Below, piece after piece: positions 8,216-15,786 of a stretch of DNA of 42,944 nt (position 1 is its first letter; each line of letters opens with the position of its first letter). The position numbers and the translations under genes are program-made. Where the stretch lies: NCBI RefSeq assembly GCF_001665625.1, contig NZ_LZSY01000156.1, positions 1 to 42,944 on the forward strand. Direction: 5' to 3'. The notes beneath the pieces were generated by a model, which ran no database searches, was not told the DNA's origin, and saw only the letters and a program-made list of their open reading frames with translations. Source of the DNA: Mycolicibacterium peregrinum (GTDB taxonomy: Bacteria; Actinomycetota; Actinomycetes; Mycobacteriales; Mycobacteriaceae).

Positions 8216-8398
8216 CGAGTGCTCCCTCCAACAGTGCCGACCCGTGTCAGCGGGCCAGGTTGGGGCCGAAGCCGCCCACTCGTTGGCGGCACCCGGCGTT
8301 GAACTGCTACTGAACTAGCCCTATTGTTCCTTATCCGCGGCTGTGCTTGTGCAAAGACCCGTCGGATACCGACCGAAGGCATGTTTTACCGGTCACAA

Positions 8399-8974
8399 TT
8401 ACTGCGCCGGGACCCAGCAGGTCGCGACATGGTCGTCGACCATCCCGGTGGCCTGCATCAACGCATATGCCGTGGTCGGGCCGACGAATTTGAAGCCCCG
8501 CCGCTTGAGTTCCTTGGCCATCGCGGTCGATTCCGGGGTGACGGCAGGTACTTGGGCCAGGTCAGCGGGCCGCGGCCGGGCCGGGGGCGCGAACGACCAC
8601 AACAGCTCGCCGAGGTCTACGTCGAGCTCGGTGACCGCCTGGGCATTGGCGATGGTCGCGACGATCTTGGCCCGGTTGCGCACGATCCCCGCGTCGGCCA
8701 TCAACCGCTCGACGTCGTCGTCGGTGTACCTCGCGACGGCGTCCGCATCGAACCCGTCGAACGCGGCCCGGAAATTCTCCCGCTTGCGCAGGATCGTCAG
8801 CCAGCTCAACCCGCTCTGGAAGGCCTCCAGGCTGATCCGCTCGAACAGCGCACCAGAATCCCGCAGCGGGCGACCCCACTCGGTGTCGTGATAGTCGCGG
8901 TAGAGGGTGTCTCCCGCAGCTGAGCTGCTGGCTGAGACTGCCCAGCCGCAGCGGGTCTTGCCGTCGTCGGTCAT
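8399..8974 (-). CDS. tagA: DNA-3-methyladenine glycosylase I
   Basis: This 191-residue TAG-type base-excision repair glycosylase removes 3-methyladenine from alkylated DNA. The N-terminal CGWA, the YHDTEWGRPL segment and the C-terminal HVATCW supply the Cys/His residues of the family's zinc site. The HhH-like helical core includes FQSGLSWLTILRKRENFRAAF. ATG 8974 overlaps the stop of the DivIVA-domain gene (ATGA), so the two are translationally coupled. This is the same arrangement as Rv1210-Rv1209. Confidence 0.94.
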   Translation of the reverse strand: MTDDGKTRCGWAVSASSSAAGDTLYRDYHDTEWGRPLRDSGALFERISLEAFQSGLSWLTILRKRENFRAAFDGFDADAVARYTDDDVERLMADAGIVRNRAKIVATIANAQAVTELDVDLGELLWSFAPPARPRPADLAQVPAVTPESTAMAKELKRRGFKFVGPTTAYALMQATGMVDDHVATCWVPAQ

Positions 8975-9360
8975 GACTCGTCCGAGGTGCGGACCTCGCC
9001 TGCGGTGGCCGACACTTCTTCCTCGTCGTCGGCAACCTCGTCGAAGTCGTCGGGCACACCGTACGCAGCGCGCACCGCAGCCAGCTCCCCGCGCACCGCG
9101 TCGAGTTCGCGGCCCAGCCGATCGAGCACCCAGTCCACTTCGCTGGTCTTGTATCCACGGACGGCCTGGGCGAACTTGAGCGCATCCACATCGGCACCCG
9201 TGACACCCGAGGCCGGCAGGACCGTGGCGGTGGTGCCCCGTGGCAGCGGCGGCAGCGTCTCACCGCGGCCGAAGATGACGCTGCCCAGTCCGAACAGCAC
9301 CGTGGCCACCAGAACCAGCACCACGAGGTACAGCAGTATCAGTGTCACTGCAAACACCAC
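8971..9360 (-). CDS. Membrane-anchored DivIVA-domain protein (Rv1209-like)
   Basis: The protein has one N-terminal hydrophobic segment (LILLYLVVLVLVATVLFGLG), a short linker, then a DivIVA-type coiled-coil stretch (VDALKFAQAVRGYKTSEVDW...) and an acidic tail. DivIVA domains bind curved or polar membrane in actinobacteria, so a role at the cell pole or septum is plausible but unproven. The frame stays open to a GTG at 9435. Codons between there and 9360 have a poor third-position GC, so a start at GTG 9360, 9357 or 9348 is preferred (about 125-129 residues). It precedes and overlaps tagA, and diverges from the PepSY lipoprotein. Confidence 0.75.
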   Translation of the reverse strand: MVFAVTLILLYLVVLVLVATVLFGLGSVIFGRGETLPPLPRGTTATVLPASGVTGADVDALKFAQAVRGYKTSEVDWVLDRLGRELDAVRGELAAVRAAYGVPDDFDEVADDEEEVSATAGEVRTSDES

Positions 9361-9491
9361 GCAATCACGTAGGAATTCGAGTCCATCAGGGTCCACTATC
9401 CACGACAGCACCGACGAGACCTGGCGCCACACCACCGGCCGGTGGTTACGTGGGCAGAAGATGCCGAATCGTCCCAGGAAGGTGGATCAGA

Positions 9492-10091
9492 ATGCCTGGC
9501 AACCGAACGCCTGCAACTGCCCTGCTCATGGCTGGAGCCGCGACTGCGATGGCCGCGGTGGTCGCTTGTGGCGGAGGCCAAGCGCCGACGACAGCCAATC
9601 CGGACAAGCAGGACGGGACCAGCGCGGCGTCGGCCCCCACCCAGTCCCCGCCGCAGGCGACCGCGAAGGGCAACACCGCTCTGCTGGCGGCAGCGGAGAC
9701 GGCGCGAGGCACTGTTCCCGGCAGCACCGTGTCCTCCATCGAGACCGAGCGCGACGACACGCAATGGGAGGTTCAGGTCGTCACGACCGATGGCGTCGAG
9801 CACGAGGTCGAGGTCTCCGCCGATGGCACCCAAGTTCTGAGCGGCCCGCTCGCCAAGCCGGAGGACGCCAAGGACACAGCCAAACACCGCAGCCGCATCC
9901 AGGCCGCCAAGCTCGACTTCCGCGCAGCTGTCGACGCTGTCACCAAGGCCGTCGACGGCCGGATCACCGAATTGAACCTGGACGACCGCGACGGCACCAC
10001 GGTGTGGGAGGCGGACGTCGTCGATTCCGCGAACACCCTTCACGAAGTCAGCGTCGACGCCGCTACCGGTTCCGTCGTGGCCCGGAACTGA
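9492..10091 (+). CDS. PepSY-domain lipoprotein
   Basis: This 199-residue protein has a signal peptide ending in a lipobox-like VVAC (cysteine about residue 25), so it is probably lipid-anchored outside the membrane. A Thr/Ser/Gln/Pro-rich linker leads to two PepSY-like repeats, roughly residues 60-120 and 135-199, each ending in a pattern such as HEVEVSADGTQVL or HEVSVDAATGSVV. PepSY modules are often extracytoplasmic protease inhibitors or regulators, but no specific target is evident. ATG 9492 is preceded by AGGAAGGTGG at a workable spacing. Its 3' end converges on gpgS with a 10-base gap. Confidence 0.85.
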   Translation: MPGNRTPATALLMAGAATAMAAVVACGGGQAPTTANPDKQDGTSAASAPTQSPPQATAKGNTALLAAAETARGTVPGSTVSSIETERDDTQWEVQVVTTDGVEHEVEVSADGTQVLSGPLAKPEDAKDTAKHRSRIQAAKLDFRAAVDAVTKAVDGRITELNLDDRDGTTVWEADVVDSANTLHEVSVDAATGSVVARN

Positions 10092-10101
10092 AGGCAGACC
10101 G

Positions 10102-11052
10102 TCAGCGCGGGCGCAGGGTGACCATGGGCGGGCGGTCGGCCAGGGACACCGAAGACACCCGCGGGGTGAAGTCGTCGCCGTCGGCGTAGAACTGCGTCAG
10201 CCCCACCCCCGAATCGGCGATCCCGCACCGCGACAGCAAGGTCGCGATGACCTGGCGGCTCATCGAGGCGAGCTCGGTCAGCGGCCGGTTCCGATGCGCC
10301 CGGACGCCGAGGTTCACCTGGGCAATGGCATCGAGGCCGAGCCGGTCGTAGGTGTCGACCAGCAGGCCGATCTCCACGCCGTAGCCCGGCGCGAACGGCA
10401 CCGAGGTCAGCAGTTCGCGGGTGCCCGCGTATTCGCCGCCCAGCGGCTGCAACACGCAGTTCAACTCGGGACGCAACGAGGCCAGCAGCGGGCGCGCCAC
10501 CAACTCGGTGACCCGGCCGCCACCGTTCGCGTCCTCGGCGCCGCTCACCTTGAGCGGCCGCCGGTAGAACCCCTTGACGAGGTGCACCCCGTCGGCGGTG
10601 AGCAGCGGGCCCAGCAGCTTGGGCACGAACATCGGGTCGGGATCGATCAGGTCGGAGTCGACGAAGGCGATGATGTCGCCCGTCGTGGCGGCCAGCGACC
10701 GCCACAGCACTTCGCCCTTGCCCGGTTGCGGCGCGATCTCGGGCAGCGCCACCTCGCGGCTGACCACCCGGGCCCCGGCGGCGACGGCGCGGATCTCGGT
10801 GTCGTCGGTGGACCCCGAATCGAGCACGATCAGCTCGTCGACCAGCCCGCCGAGCAACGGGGTGATGGTCTCGACGACGGACGCGACGGTTTCTTCCTCA
10901 TTGAGGGCAGGCAGAACCACCGAGACCGTGCGGCCCGCCTTGGCGGCCTCCAGCTCTTCGATGGTCCAGCTCGGCCGGTTCCAGCTGTGGTCGGTCAGCC
11001 AGCGGTGGCCGACGACTCCGTCGGCGACGGACAGATCAGGCAGAGCGGTCAT
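10102..11052 (-). CDS. gpgS: Glucosyl-3-phosphoglycerate synthase
   Basis: This 316-residue GT-A glycosyltransferase (family GT81) transfers glucose from an NDP-glucose to 3-phosphoglycerate. It is the first step to glucosylglycerate and the methylglucose lipopolysaccharides of mycobacteria. It has SVVLPALNEEETVASVV near the N-terminus and the metal-binding DSD in AFVDSDLIDP, followed by KGFYRRPL and the acceptor-loop region with GGRVTELVARPLLASL. ATG 11052 overlaps the folP2 stop (ATGA), which fixes the start and shows translational coupling. The gene order matches Rv1208-Rv1207. Confidence 0.95.
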   Translation of the reverse strand: MTALPDLSVADGVVGHRWLTDHSWNRPSWTIEELEAAKAGRTVSVVLPALNEEETVASVVETITPLLGGLVDELIVLDSGSTDDTEIRAVAAGARVVSREVALPEIAPQPGKGEVLWRSLAATTGDIIAFVDSDLIDPDPMFVPKLLGPLLTADGVHLVKGFYRRPLKVSGAEDANGGGRVTELVARPLLASLRPELNCVLQPLGGEYAGTRELLTSVPFAPGYGVEIGLLVDTYDRLGLDAIAQVNLGVRAHRNRPLTELASMSRQVIATLLSRCGIADSGVGLTQFYADGDDFTPRVSSVSLADRPPMVTLRPR

Positions 11053-11924
11053 GCCAACCCCCTCACTGTTCGTGCGGGTGCCCGCACTCCCTGGATCGAC
11101 GCGACCATCTCCAGCACGCGCCGTGTGGGTCCGACCTCGTGTACCCGGAACATCGCGGCTCCATCCGCGGCGGCGAGTGCCGTCGCGGCCAGGGTGCCCT
11201 CCAGGCGTTCGGTCAGATCCACACCCAGAGTCTCCCCGACAAAATCCTTGTTGCTCAGCGCCATCAGGACTGGCCATCCGGTCTTAACAAGATCTTTTAC
11301 GTGACGCAACAAACTAAGACCGTGATGAGTGTTTTTACCGAAATCATGGGTGGGGTCGATCAGTATCCGGTCGCGTGGCACACCCGTTGCTACCGCCCGC
11401 TCGGCCGCCGCGGTCACCTCGGCGATGACGTCGTCGACGACGCCGCGTTCGGTGATCCCGTAGTTCACCCGGAACGGCCGGGTGCGCGGCACCGCGCCGC
11501 CGGTGTGTGAGCAGACCAGGCCGGCGCCGAACTCGGCGGCCACCTCGGGCAGACCTGGATCCGCACCTGCCCAGGTGTCGTTGATCAGATCGGCCCCAGC
11601 CGCGCAGGCCTGCTTGGCCACGGCGGCGCGCCAGGTGTCGACGCTGATCAACTGGTCGGGGTAGGTGGTGCGCAGCCATTCGATGAACGGCACGACGCGG
11701 GCGATCTCCTCTTCGGCGTCGACCATGCTGCCGGGGCCTGCTTTGACGCCGCCCACGTCGATCACGTCGGCACCGTCGTCGATCGCGCGCTGGGCAGCGG
11801 CCTTGGCCGCGTCGTCGGTGAAGGTGGCGCCGCGGTCGTAGAAGGAGTCCGGGGTCCGGTTGACGATCGCCATGATCAGGGCACGGTCAGCCGCGACCGG
11901 GCGCCCGCAGAACGTCGTCAACAC
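11049..11924 (-). CDS. folP2: Second dihydropteroate synthase homologue
   Basis: This 291-residue TIM-barrel protein of the dihydropteroate synthase family has IMAIVNRTPDSFYD, DVIDVGGVKAGPG, LINDTWAGADP, HDFGKNTHHG and LMALSNKDFVGETLG. Mycobacteria carry two homologues. This one matches Rv1207 by position beside gpgS, and its M. leprae counterpart lacked classical DHPS activity in complementation tests. The conserved coupling to gpgS suggests a role around glucosylglycerate or methylglucose lipopolysaccharide metabolism, but that is inference. The start is GTG 11924. A GGAGG lies immediately before it, so a slightly downstream TTG could also serve. Confidence 0.9.
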   Translation of the reverse strand: MLTTFCGRPVAADRALIMAIVNRTPDSFYDRGATFTDDAAKAAAQRAIDDGADVIDVGGVKAGPGSMVDAEEEIARVVPFIEWLRTTYPDQLISVDTWRAAVAKQACAAGADLINDTWAGADPGLPEVAAEFGAGLVCSHTGGAVPRTRPFRVNYGITERGVVDDVIAEVTAAAERAVATGVPRDRILIDPTHDFGKNTHHGLSLLRHVKDLVKTGWPVLMALSNKDFVGETLGVDLTERLEGTLAATALAAADGAAMFRVHEVGPTRRVLEMVASIQGVRAPARTVRGLA

Positions 11925-12057
11925 GCCTCCATAGTGCCCGGTGGCTCAACCGCAGCAGTATTCGCGCCAGCTTCCGCGTCGTTTTCTACCTGTCGGTCGT
12001 CGCCGGACGCGATCGACGACCCAGGCGTGAAATCCGCGCGGAGCTGCAGGCGCCCGC

Positions 12058-13836
12058 CTACTTCGGCCGCTTACCGGCCGTCACTTCGTCGGGGTATTCC
12101 GGGTAGAAGGGCACGTAGCCCTCCTCGCGGCCGGCCAGCACGTACAGCGGATCCTCGATGTCGGATCCATACCCCTGCTTGCGCAGGTCGACCTTCTGGC
12201 TCTTGAAGGTCGAGGTGTGCGCCAGTTCGGTGACGACGCGGACGAACAGCGGCACGGCGTAGGCCGGCAGGTGCGCGTAGAACGCGTCGGCCAGCTCCTT
12301 GCCTGCGAATTCCTTGCCGCCCTTGAGCTGCACAGCGGCCATCCCGGCGCGACCACCGGCGCCGGGCACCTCGACGCCGAACACGGTGCACTCCTCGATC
12401 AGCGGATGGCTCGCAACAGCCGCCTCCACCTCGGTGGTGGCCACGTTCTCGCCCTTCCACCGGAACGTGTCGCCGAGCCGGTCGGCGAACGCGGCGTGGC
12501 CCAGCCCCTGGGAACGCATCAGGTCGCCGGTGTTGAACCAGACGTCGCCTTCCTTGAAGGCGTTGCGCACCAGCTTCTTCTCGCTGGCGGCCTTGTCGGT
12601 GTAACCGTCGAACGGCTGCAGCGCGTTGATCTTGGAGAGCATCAGGCCGGGCTCGCCGCGCTTGACCTTGCGCAGCCGGCCGTCGGCGCCACGGGCCGGT
12701 TCGCCACTGTCGGCGTCGTATTCGACGAAGGCGACGGGACTCGGGCAGATGCCGGTGGACTTCGACACGTTGAAGACGTTGACGAAGGCGGTGTTGCCCT
12801 CGCTGGCGGCGTAGAACTCGCAGACGCGCGGGATGCCGAAGCGCTGGGTGAACTCGTCCCAGATGGCCGGGCGCAGCCCGTTGCCGACGATCACGCGGAC
12901 CTTGTGTGCCCGGTCGGTCGGTTTGGGCGGCTGGTTGAGCAGATAGCCGCAGATCTCACCGATGTAGACGAAGGCGGTCGCGTCGTAGGCGATGACCTCG
13001 TCCCAGAACCGGGATGCCGAGAACGACTTGCCCAGGGCCAGGGCGGCACCCGAGTTCAGTGCCGAACCGACCGAGACCGTCAGGGCGTTGTTGTGATAGA
13101 GCGGCAGGCAGCAGTACAGGGTGTCGTTGCTGTGCAGCCGAAGCCCGAGGCCACCGAATCCGGCCAGGGCACGCAGCCAGCGGTAGTGCGTCATGACGCT
13201 GGCCTTGGGCATGCCGGTGGTGCCCGAGGTGAAGATGTAGAACGCCTTGTCCTTGGCCAGGACGGCGGACGCGCTGGCCGGGTTGGTGGTCGGCGCGGTG
13301 GCCGCCAGCCGGCGCAGCTCCTCGACCGTGATCAGGCCGTTGACCTCGGCCCCGCAGTCGGTGACGTGCTCGATCAGATCGGACTCGGCCACCACGGCGG
13401 TGGCGTCGAGCAGTCCGAAGCTGTGGGCCAGCACCTTGCCGCGCTGGTGGTAGTTGAGCATGCCTGCGACAGCGCCGCACTTGACGATCGCCAGCATCAG
13501 CAGGACCGCATCGGGCGAGTTGCGCAGCATCACCCCGACGACGTCGCCGTGGCCGACACCCTTGGCGGCGAGGACTGCCGCATACCGGTTGACGGTCTCG
13601 TTGGCTTCGCGATACGTGATGCGCTCGTCGCCGAACTTGAGGAAAACCCGGTCGGCGTACTGGGCGGCGCGCTCCTGGAACACCTTGCCGATCGAGGTCT
13701 TGGCGGTCGGCCGGGCCATCATTCCGGTGACTACACCTCGCACGATGACCGGCGCATCCATCAGCAGACCGGGTACCTGGCTGGCGAGGTCGAGTAGGCC
13801 GACGCTGCTCCTGGTGCCCGATTTCTGGTCGGTCAT
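12058..13836 (-). CDS. fadD6: Long-chain acyl-CoA synthetase
   Basis: This 592-residue AMP-forming acyl-CoA synthetase is of the very-long-chain / fatty-acid-transport (FATP) branch. The P-loop YIFTSGTTGMPKASVMTH lies at about 200-217. A second motif is FYAASEGNTAF, the adenylate-binding region is NTGDLM, and RWKGENVATTEVE marks the hinge and C-terminal domain. It activates fatty acids to acyl-CoA at the membrane. ATG 13836 has GGGGAGA 4 bases upstream. It is transcribed in the same direction as folP2 and gpgS but is separated by 133 bases, in which no gene is seen. The position equals Rv1206. Confidence 0.92.
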   Translation of the reverse strand: MTDQKSGTRSSVGLLDLASQVPGLLMDAPVIVRGVVTGMMARPTAKTSIGKVFQERAAQYADRVFLKFGDERITYREANETVNRYAAVLAAKGVGHGDVVGVMLRNSPDAVLLMLAIVKCGAVAGMLNYHQRGKVLAHSFGLLDATAVVAESDLIEHVTDCGAEVNGLITVEELRRLAATAPTTNPASASAVLAKDKAFYIFTSGTTGMPKASVMTHYRWLRALAGFGGLGLRLHSNDTLYCCLPLYHNNALTVSVGSALNSGAALALGKSFSASRFWDEVIAYDATAFVYIGEICGYLLNQPPKPTDRAHKVRVIVGNGLRPAIWDEFTQRFGIPRVCEFYAASEGNTAFVNVFNVSKSTGICPSPVAFVEYDADSGEPARGADGRLRKVKRGEPGLMLSKINALQPFDGYTDKAASEKKLVRNAFKEGDVWFNTGDLMRSQGLGHAAFADRLGDTFRWKGENVATTEVEAAVASHPLIEECTVFGVEVPGAGGRAGMAAVQLKGGKEFAGKELADAFYAHLPAYAVPLFVRVVTELAHTSTFKSQKVDLRKQGYGSDIEDPLYVLAGREEGYVPFYPEYPDEVTAGKRPK

Positions 13837-13928
13837 GCGGTCTCCCCCTGCGCGTTGTTATGGGTCTCGAAGTGGCTGTCGTGTGGGCAACACCATAGCC
13901 GCGCTGGTAACCGCCGTTACCGCCGGTT

Positions 13929-14489
13929 CTAGGTAACCGACTCGCACGCCTCGAGCGCGGCGGAGACCTCGTCGACGACAATCAACCGATCCAGAGCTGC
14001 ATCACTCACGTAACCCGAGGCGACGAGTCCGCGCAGCCATTTCAACAAGCCGTCGTAGTGACCGAACGGGTCGAGCAGCACCACCGGCTTCTCGTGCATC
14101 CCGAGATAGCCCGCTGTCCAGGCCTCGAAGAACTCCTCCAGCGTGCCGATGCCGCCGGGCAGCGCGATGAACGCGTCGGAGCGGTCCTCCATCTCCTTCT
14201 TGCGCTCCCGCATCGTGTCGGTGACCACCAGCTCAGCGGCGTCCACGTCGGCGAGCTCGCGGTGAACGAGTGCCTTGGGGATCACGCCGACCGTGCGACC
14301 GTTGCTCGATCGCGCCGCCCGGGCGACCGCACCCATCGCCGACACGTTGCCGCCACCGGAGACCAGCGTCCATCCGCGCTTGGCGATCGCCACCCCTACC
14401 TCACTGGCCAGGGCCAGCAGCTCGGGATGGGTGGGACCCGAGGCGCAATAGACACACACCGCAAACTCGCGGTCAGTTTCACCGGACAC
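13929..14489 (-). CDS. LOG-family (cytokinin riboside 5'-monophosphate phosphoribohydrolase-like) protein
   Basis: This 186-residue Rossmann-type LOG protein carries the hallmark PGGIGTLEEFFEAWT, plus SGGGNVSAMGA and the arginine-rich DTMRERKKEMEDRSDAF. LOG enzymes release a free base from nucleoside monophosphates. M. tuberculosis Rv1205, the syntenic gene, is the cytokinin-producing LOG homologue. GTG 14489 is chosen over GTG 14495 because a TAGGTT hexamer (minus strand, 14496-14501) ends 6 bases before it, consistent with a leaderless start. It diverges from the TetR gene across a repeat-rich gap. Confidence 0.88.
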   Translation of the reverse strand: MSGETDREFAVCVYCASGPTHPELLALASEVGVAIAKRGWTLVSGGGNVSAMGAVARAARSSNGRTVGVIPKALVHRELADVDAAELVVTDTMRERKKEMEDRSDAFIALPGGIGTLEEFFEAWTAGYLGMHEKPVVLLDPFGHYDGLLKWLRGLVASGYVSDAALDRLIVVDEVSAALEACESVT

Positions 14490-14495
14490 GCACAC

Positions 14496-14501
14496 AACCT
14501 A
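14496..14501 (-). promoter_or_regulatory. -10 box of the LOG gene
   Basis: TAGGTT on the minus strand is identical to the glgC -10 and is placed 6 bases before GTG 14489. It overlaps neither of the nearby tandem repeats. Confidence 0.5.
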
Positions 14502-14521
14502 GAGGGTGGTGGTGAACCGTC

Positions 14522-14611
14522 GATGTCGGGTGGCTGATGTCGGGTGGCGGATGACAGGTCCGTTGCTGATGTCTGTTGCTGATGTCTGTTGCTGATGTCC
14601 GTTGCTGATGG
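14522..14611 (+). repeat. Two short tandem repeat tracts
   Basis: Two perfect or near-perfect copies of a 14-bp unit GATGTCGGGTGGCK lie at 14522-14549. After a short spacer, about 3.8 copies of a 13-bp unit GTTGCTGATGTCY occupy 14562-14611. Both sit in the 174-bp gap between divergent LOG and TetR genes. The units share GATGTC. Copy number could vary between strains. Confidence 0.85.
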
Positions 14612-14663
14612 ACTAAGCCCCGGCTCGCAGGGACACTGAGCTGAACGCGGAGGGACGATCCTG

Positions 14664-15353
14664 GTGACTGACGATGTCGATCAACCGACAAGGTTGAATC
14701 GCGAGTTCATCTTGGACACCGCGATCGAGCTGATCGACCGCGACGGTCTGACGAAATTGACCATGCGGCGACTGGGCACGGCGTGCGGTGTCGAAGCCAT
14801 GGCGTTGTACCGCTATGTGCACAGCCGTGGCGACCTGCTGACCGGCGTGGTCGATCACATCGTGGACCGCCTGTACGCAGATCAGCTCGCCGCGCGCCGA
14901 CAGGAGGACGGCTGGCAGGACTTCCTGCTACGGCTGGGTCACGGAGTGCGCCAGATCGCCCTCGACCATCCCGACGTGTTCCCTCTGGTGGCGACCGAGG
15001 CGCCGGAGGCCCCGTGGGTGCGGCCGCCACTGCGCAGCCTGCGCTGGATGGAGACCTTCCTGGAGACGCTGATCTCCTATGGGTTCAGCGACAGCGCAGC
15101 CGTGGCCGCCTACCGGACATACACCACGTTCCTGGTGGGCCAGTTGCTGCTGGAGGTGTCTGCACGCGGTGTCGCCCTCAGCCCGGAGGAAGCGACTCTC
15201 GACGCCGAGCCGCGGCCCGATACGTCGCTGGCCGACTACCCGAACTTGCGACGGTTGCAGCCGATGCTGGCGGAGGATCACAGCTCCGACGAGTTCGAGG
15301 AAGCGTTGGAAGCCCTCCTCGATCGCATCGAAACCTGGCTCGACGGGCACTGA
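14664..15353 (+). CDS. TetR-family transcriptional regulator
   Basis: This 229-residue TetR protein has a helix-turn-helix at about residues 32-51 (LTMRRLGTACGVEAMALYRY), followed by a TetR_C-type helical domain that presumably senses a small ligand. The start is GTG 14664, with GGAGGG 9 bases upstream. A perfect palindrome GTTTAC-AAC-GTAAAC sits 9 bases past its stop, in front of the STAS gene. Its most obvious candidate target is therefore the downstream STAS / P-loop / ESX-like block. No ligand can be inferred. Confidence 0.85.
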   Translation: MTDDVDQPTRLNREFILDTAIELIDRDGLTKLTMRRLGTACGVEAMALYRYVHSRGDLLTGVVDHIVDRLYADQLAARRQEDGWQDFLLRLGHGVRQIALDHPDVFPLVATEAPEAPWVRPPLRSLRWMETFLETLISYGFSDSAAVAAYRTYTTFLVGQLLLEVSARGVALSPEEATLDAEPRPDTSLADYPNLRRLQPMLAEDHSSDEFEEALEALLDRIETWLDGH

Positions 15354-15361
15354 GCAGCCTC

Positions 15362-15376
15362 GTTTACAACGTAAAC
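15362..15376 (+). promoter_or_regulatory. Candidate TetR operator before the STAS gene
   Basis: GTTTAC-AAC-GTAAAC is a perfect 6-bp dyad with a 3-base spacer, a size and form common for TetR operators. It lies between the TetR stop (15353) and the STAS start (15387), where a bound repressor would block the STAS promoter. A single half-site-like GTAAAC also occurs at 17895-17900. Confidence 0.45.
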
Positions 15377-15386
15377 CAAGATCGGT

Positions 15387-15776
15387 ATGCTCGGTTTCAT
15401 CGTGGAATCGAACCGGCAAGATCACGAGCTGCACTGGATGGCTCACCCCATACCCGAAGGCCTCATCGTTCAGGTCTTCGGACAGGTCGATGCCCACAAC
15501 GAGCCCACGTGGGAACGCATGCTCGGTGAGTCGGCAGCCGCCGCTCCCGATGGTTCGATACTCGTCGTCGACGGCGGGTCCCTGGATTTCATGAGCTGCG
15601 GAGCACTGGTCGCCCTGGCCAAACAGGCCGTCGACAGCCGTCAGCAGGGAGTCACGGTGCGACTCGTCACCACGCTGCCGAGCATCCGACGAGTCATCGC
15701 CGGCTGCGGTATGGACGACGCGATCTCGGCGCACCCGGATGTCGAATCAGCGTTGAACGGCGGCGGCCCACCATAG
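15387..15776 (+). CDS. STAS-domain protein (anti-anti-sigma factor-like)
   Basis: This 129-residue single STAS domain begins at about residue 22. The segment SLDFMSCGALVALAKQ (65-80) matches the STAS phosphorylation loop, with Ser70 at the site phosphorylated by anti-sigma kinases in SpoIIAA/RsbV-type proteins. It may therefore control an anti-sigma factor, but no kinase or sigma factor gene lies nearby. There is no clear Shine-Dalgarno sequence at ATG 15387, and GTG 15402 is an alternative start. Its TAG stop (15774-15776) is part of the -10 box of the next gene. It probably belongs to the regulon of the TetR gene just upstream. Confidence 0.8.
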   Translation: MLGFIVESNRQDHELHWMAHPIPEGLIVQVFGQVDAHNEPTWERMLGESAAAAPDGSILVVDGGSLDFMSCGALVALAKQAVDSRQQGVTVRLVTTLPSIRRVIAGCGMDDAISAHPDVESALNGGGPP

Positions 15777-15779
15777 GAT
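15774..15779 (+). promoter_or_regulatory. -10 box of the P-loop gene, overlapping the STAS stop
   Basis: TAGGAT begins with the TAG stop of the STAS gene and ends 7 bases before ATG 15787, giving a likely leaderless internal promoter. There is no ribosome-binding sequence between them. Confidence 0.5.
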
Positions 15780-15786
15780 TCGGTGG

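Noticed and set aside
9361..9435. N-terminal extension of the DivIVA-domain protein to GTG 9435
   Set aside because: Third codon positions in this stretch are not GC-biased as in neighbouring genes, and the hydrophobic anchor begins naturally after the later GTG codons.
12217..13797. Long open frame of 526 codons on the + strand opposite fadD6
   Set aside because: It is antisense to a clear acyl-CoA synthetase. Its translation is low-complexity Gly/Val/Asp/His as expected from high-GC mirror frames, with no recognisable domain.
14522..14611. Possible CRISPR array
   Set aside because: The units are 13-14 bp, directly adjacent and without spacers, and no cas gene is near. These are simple tandem repeats.
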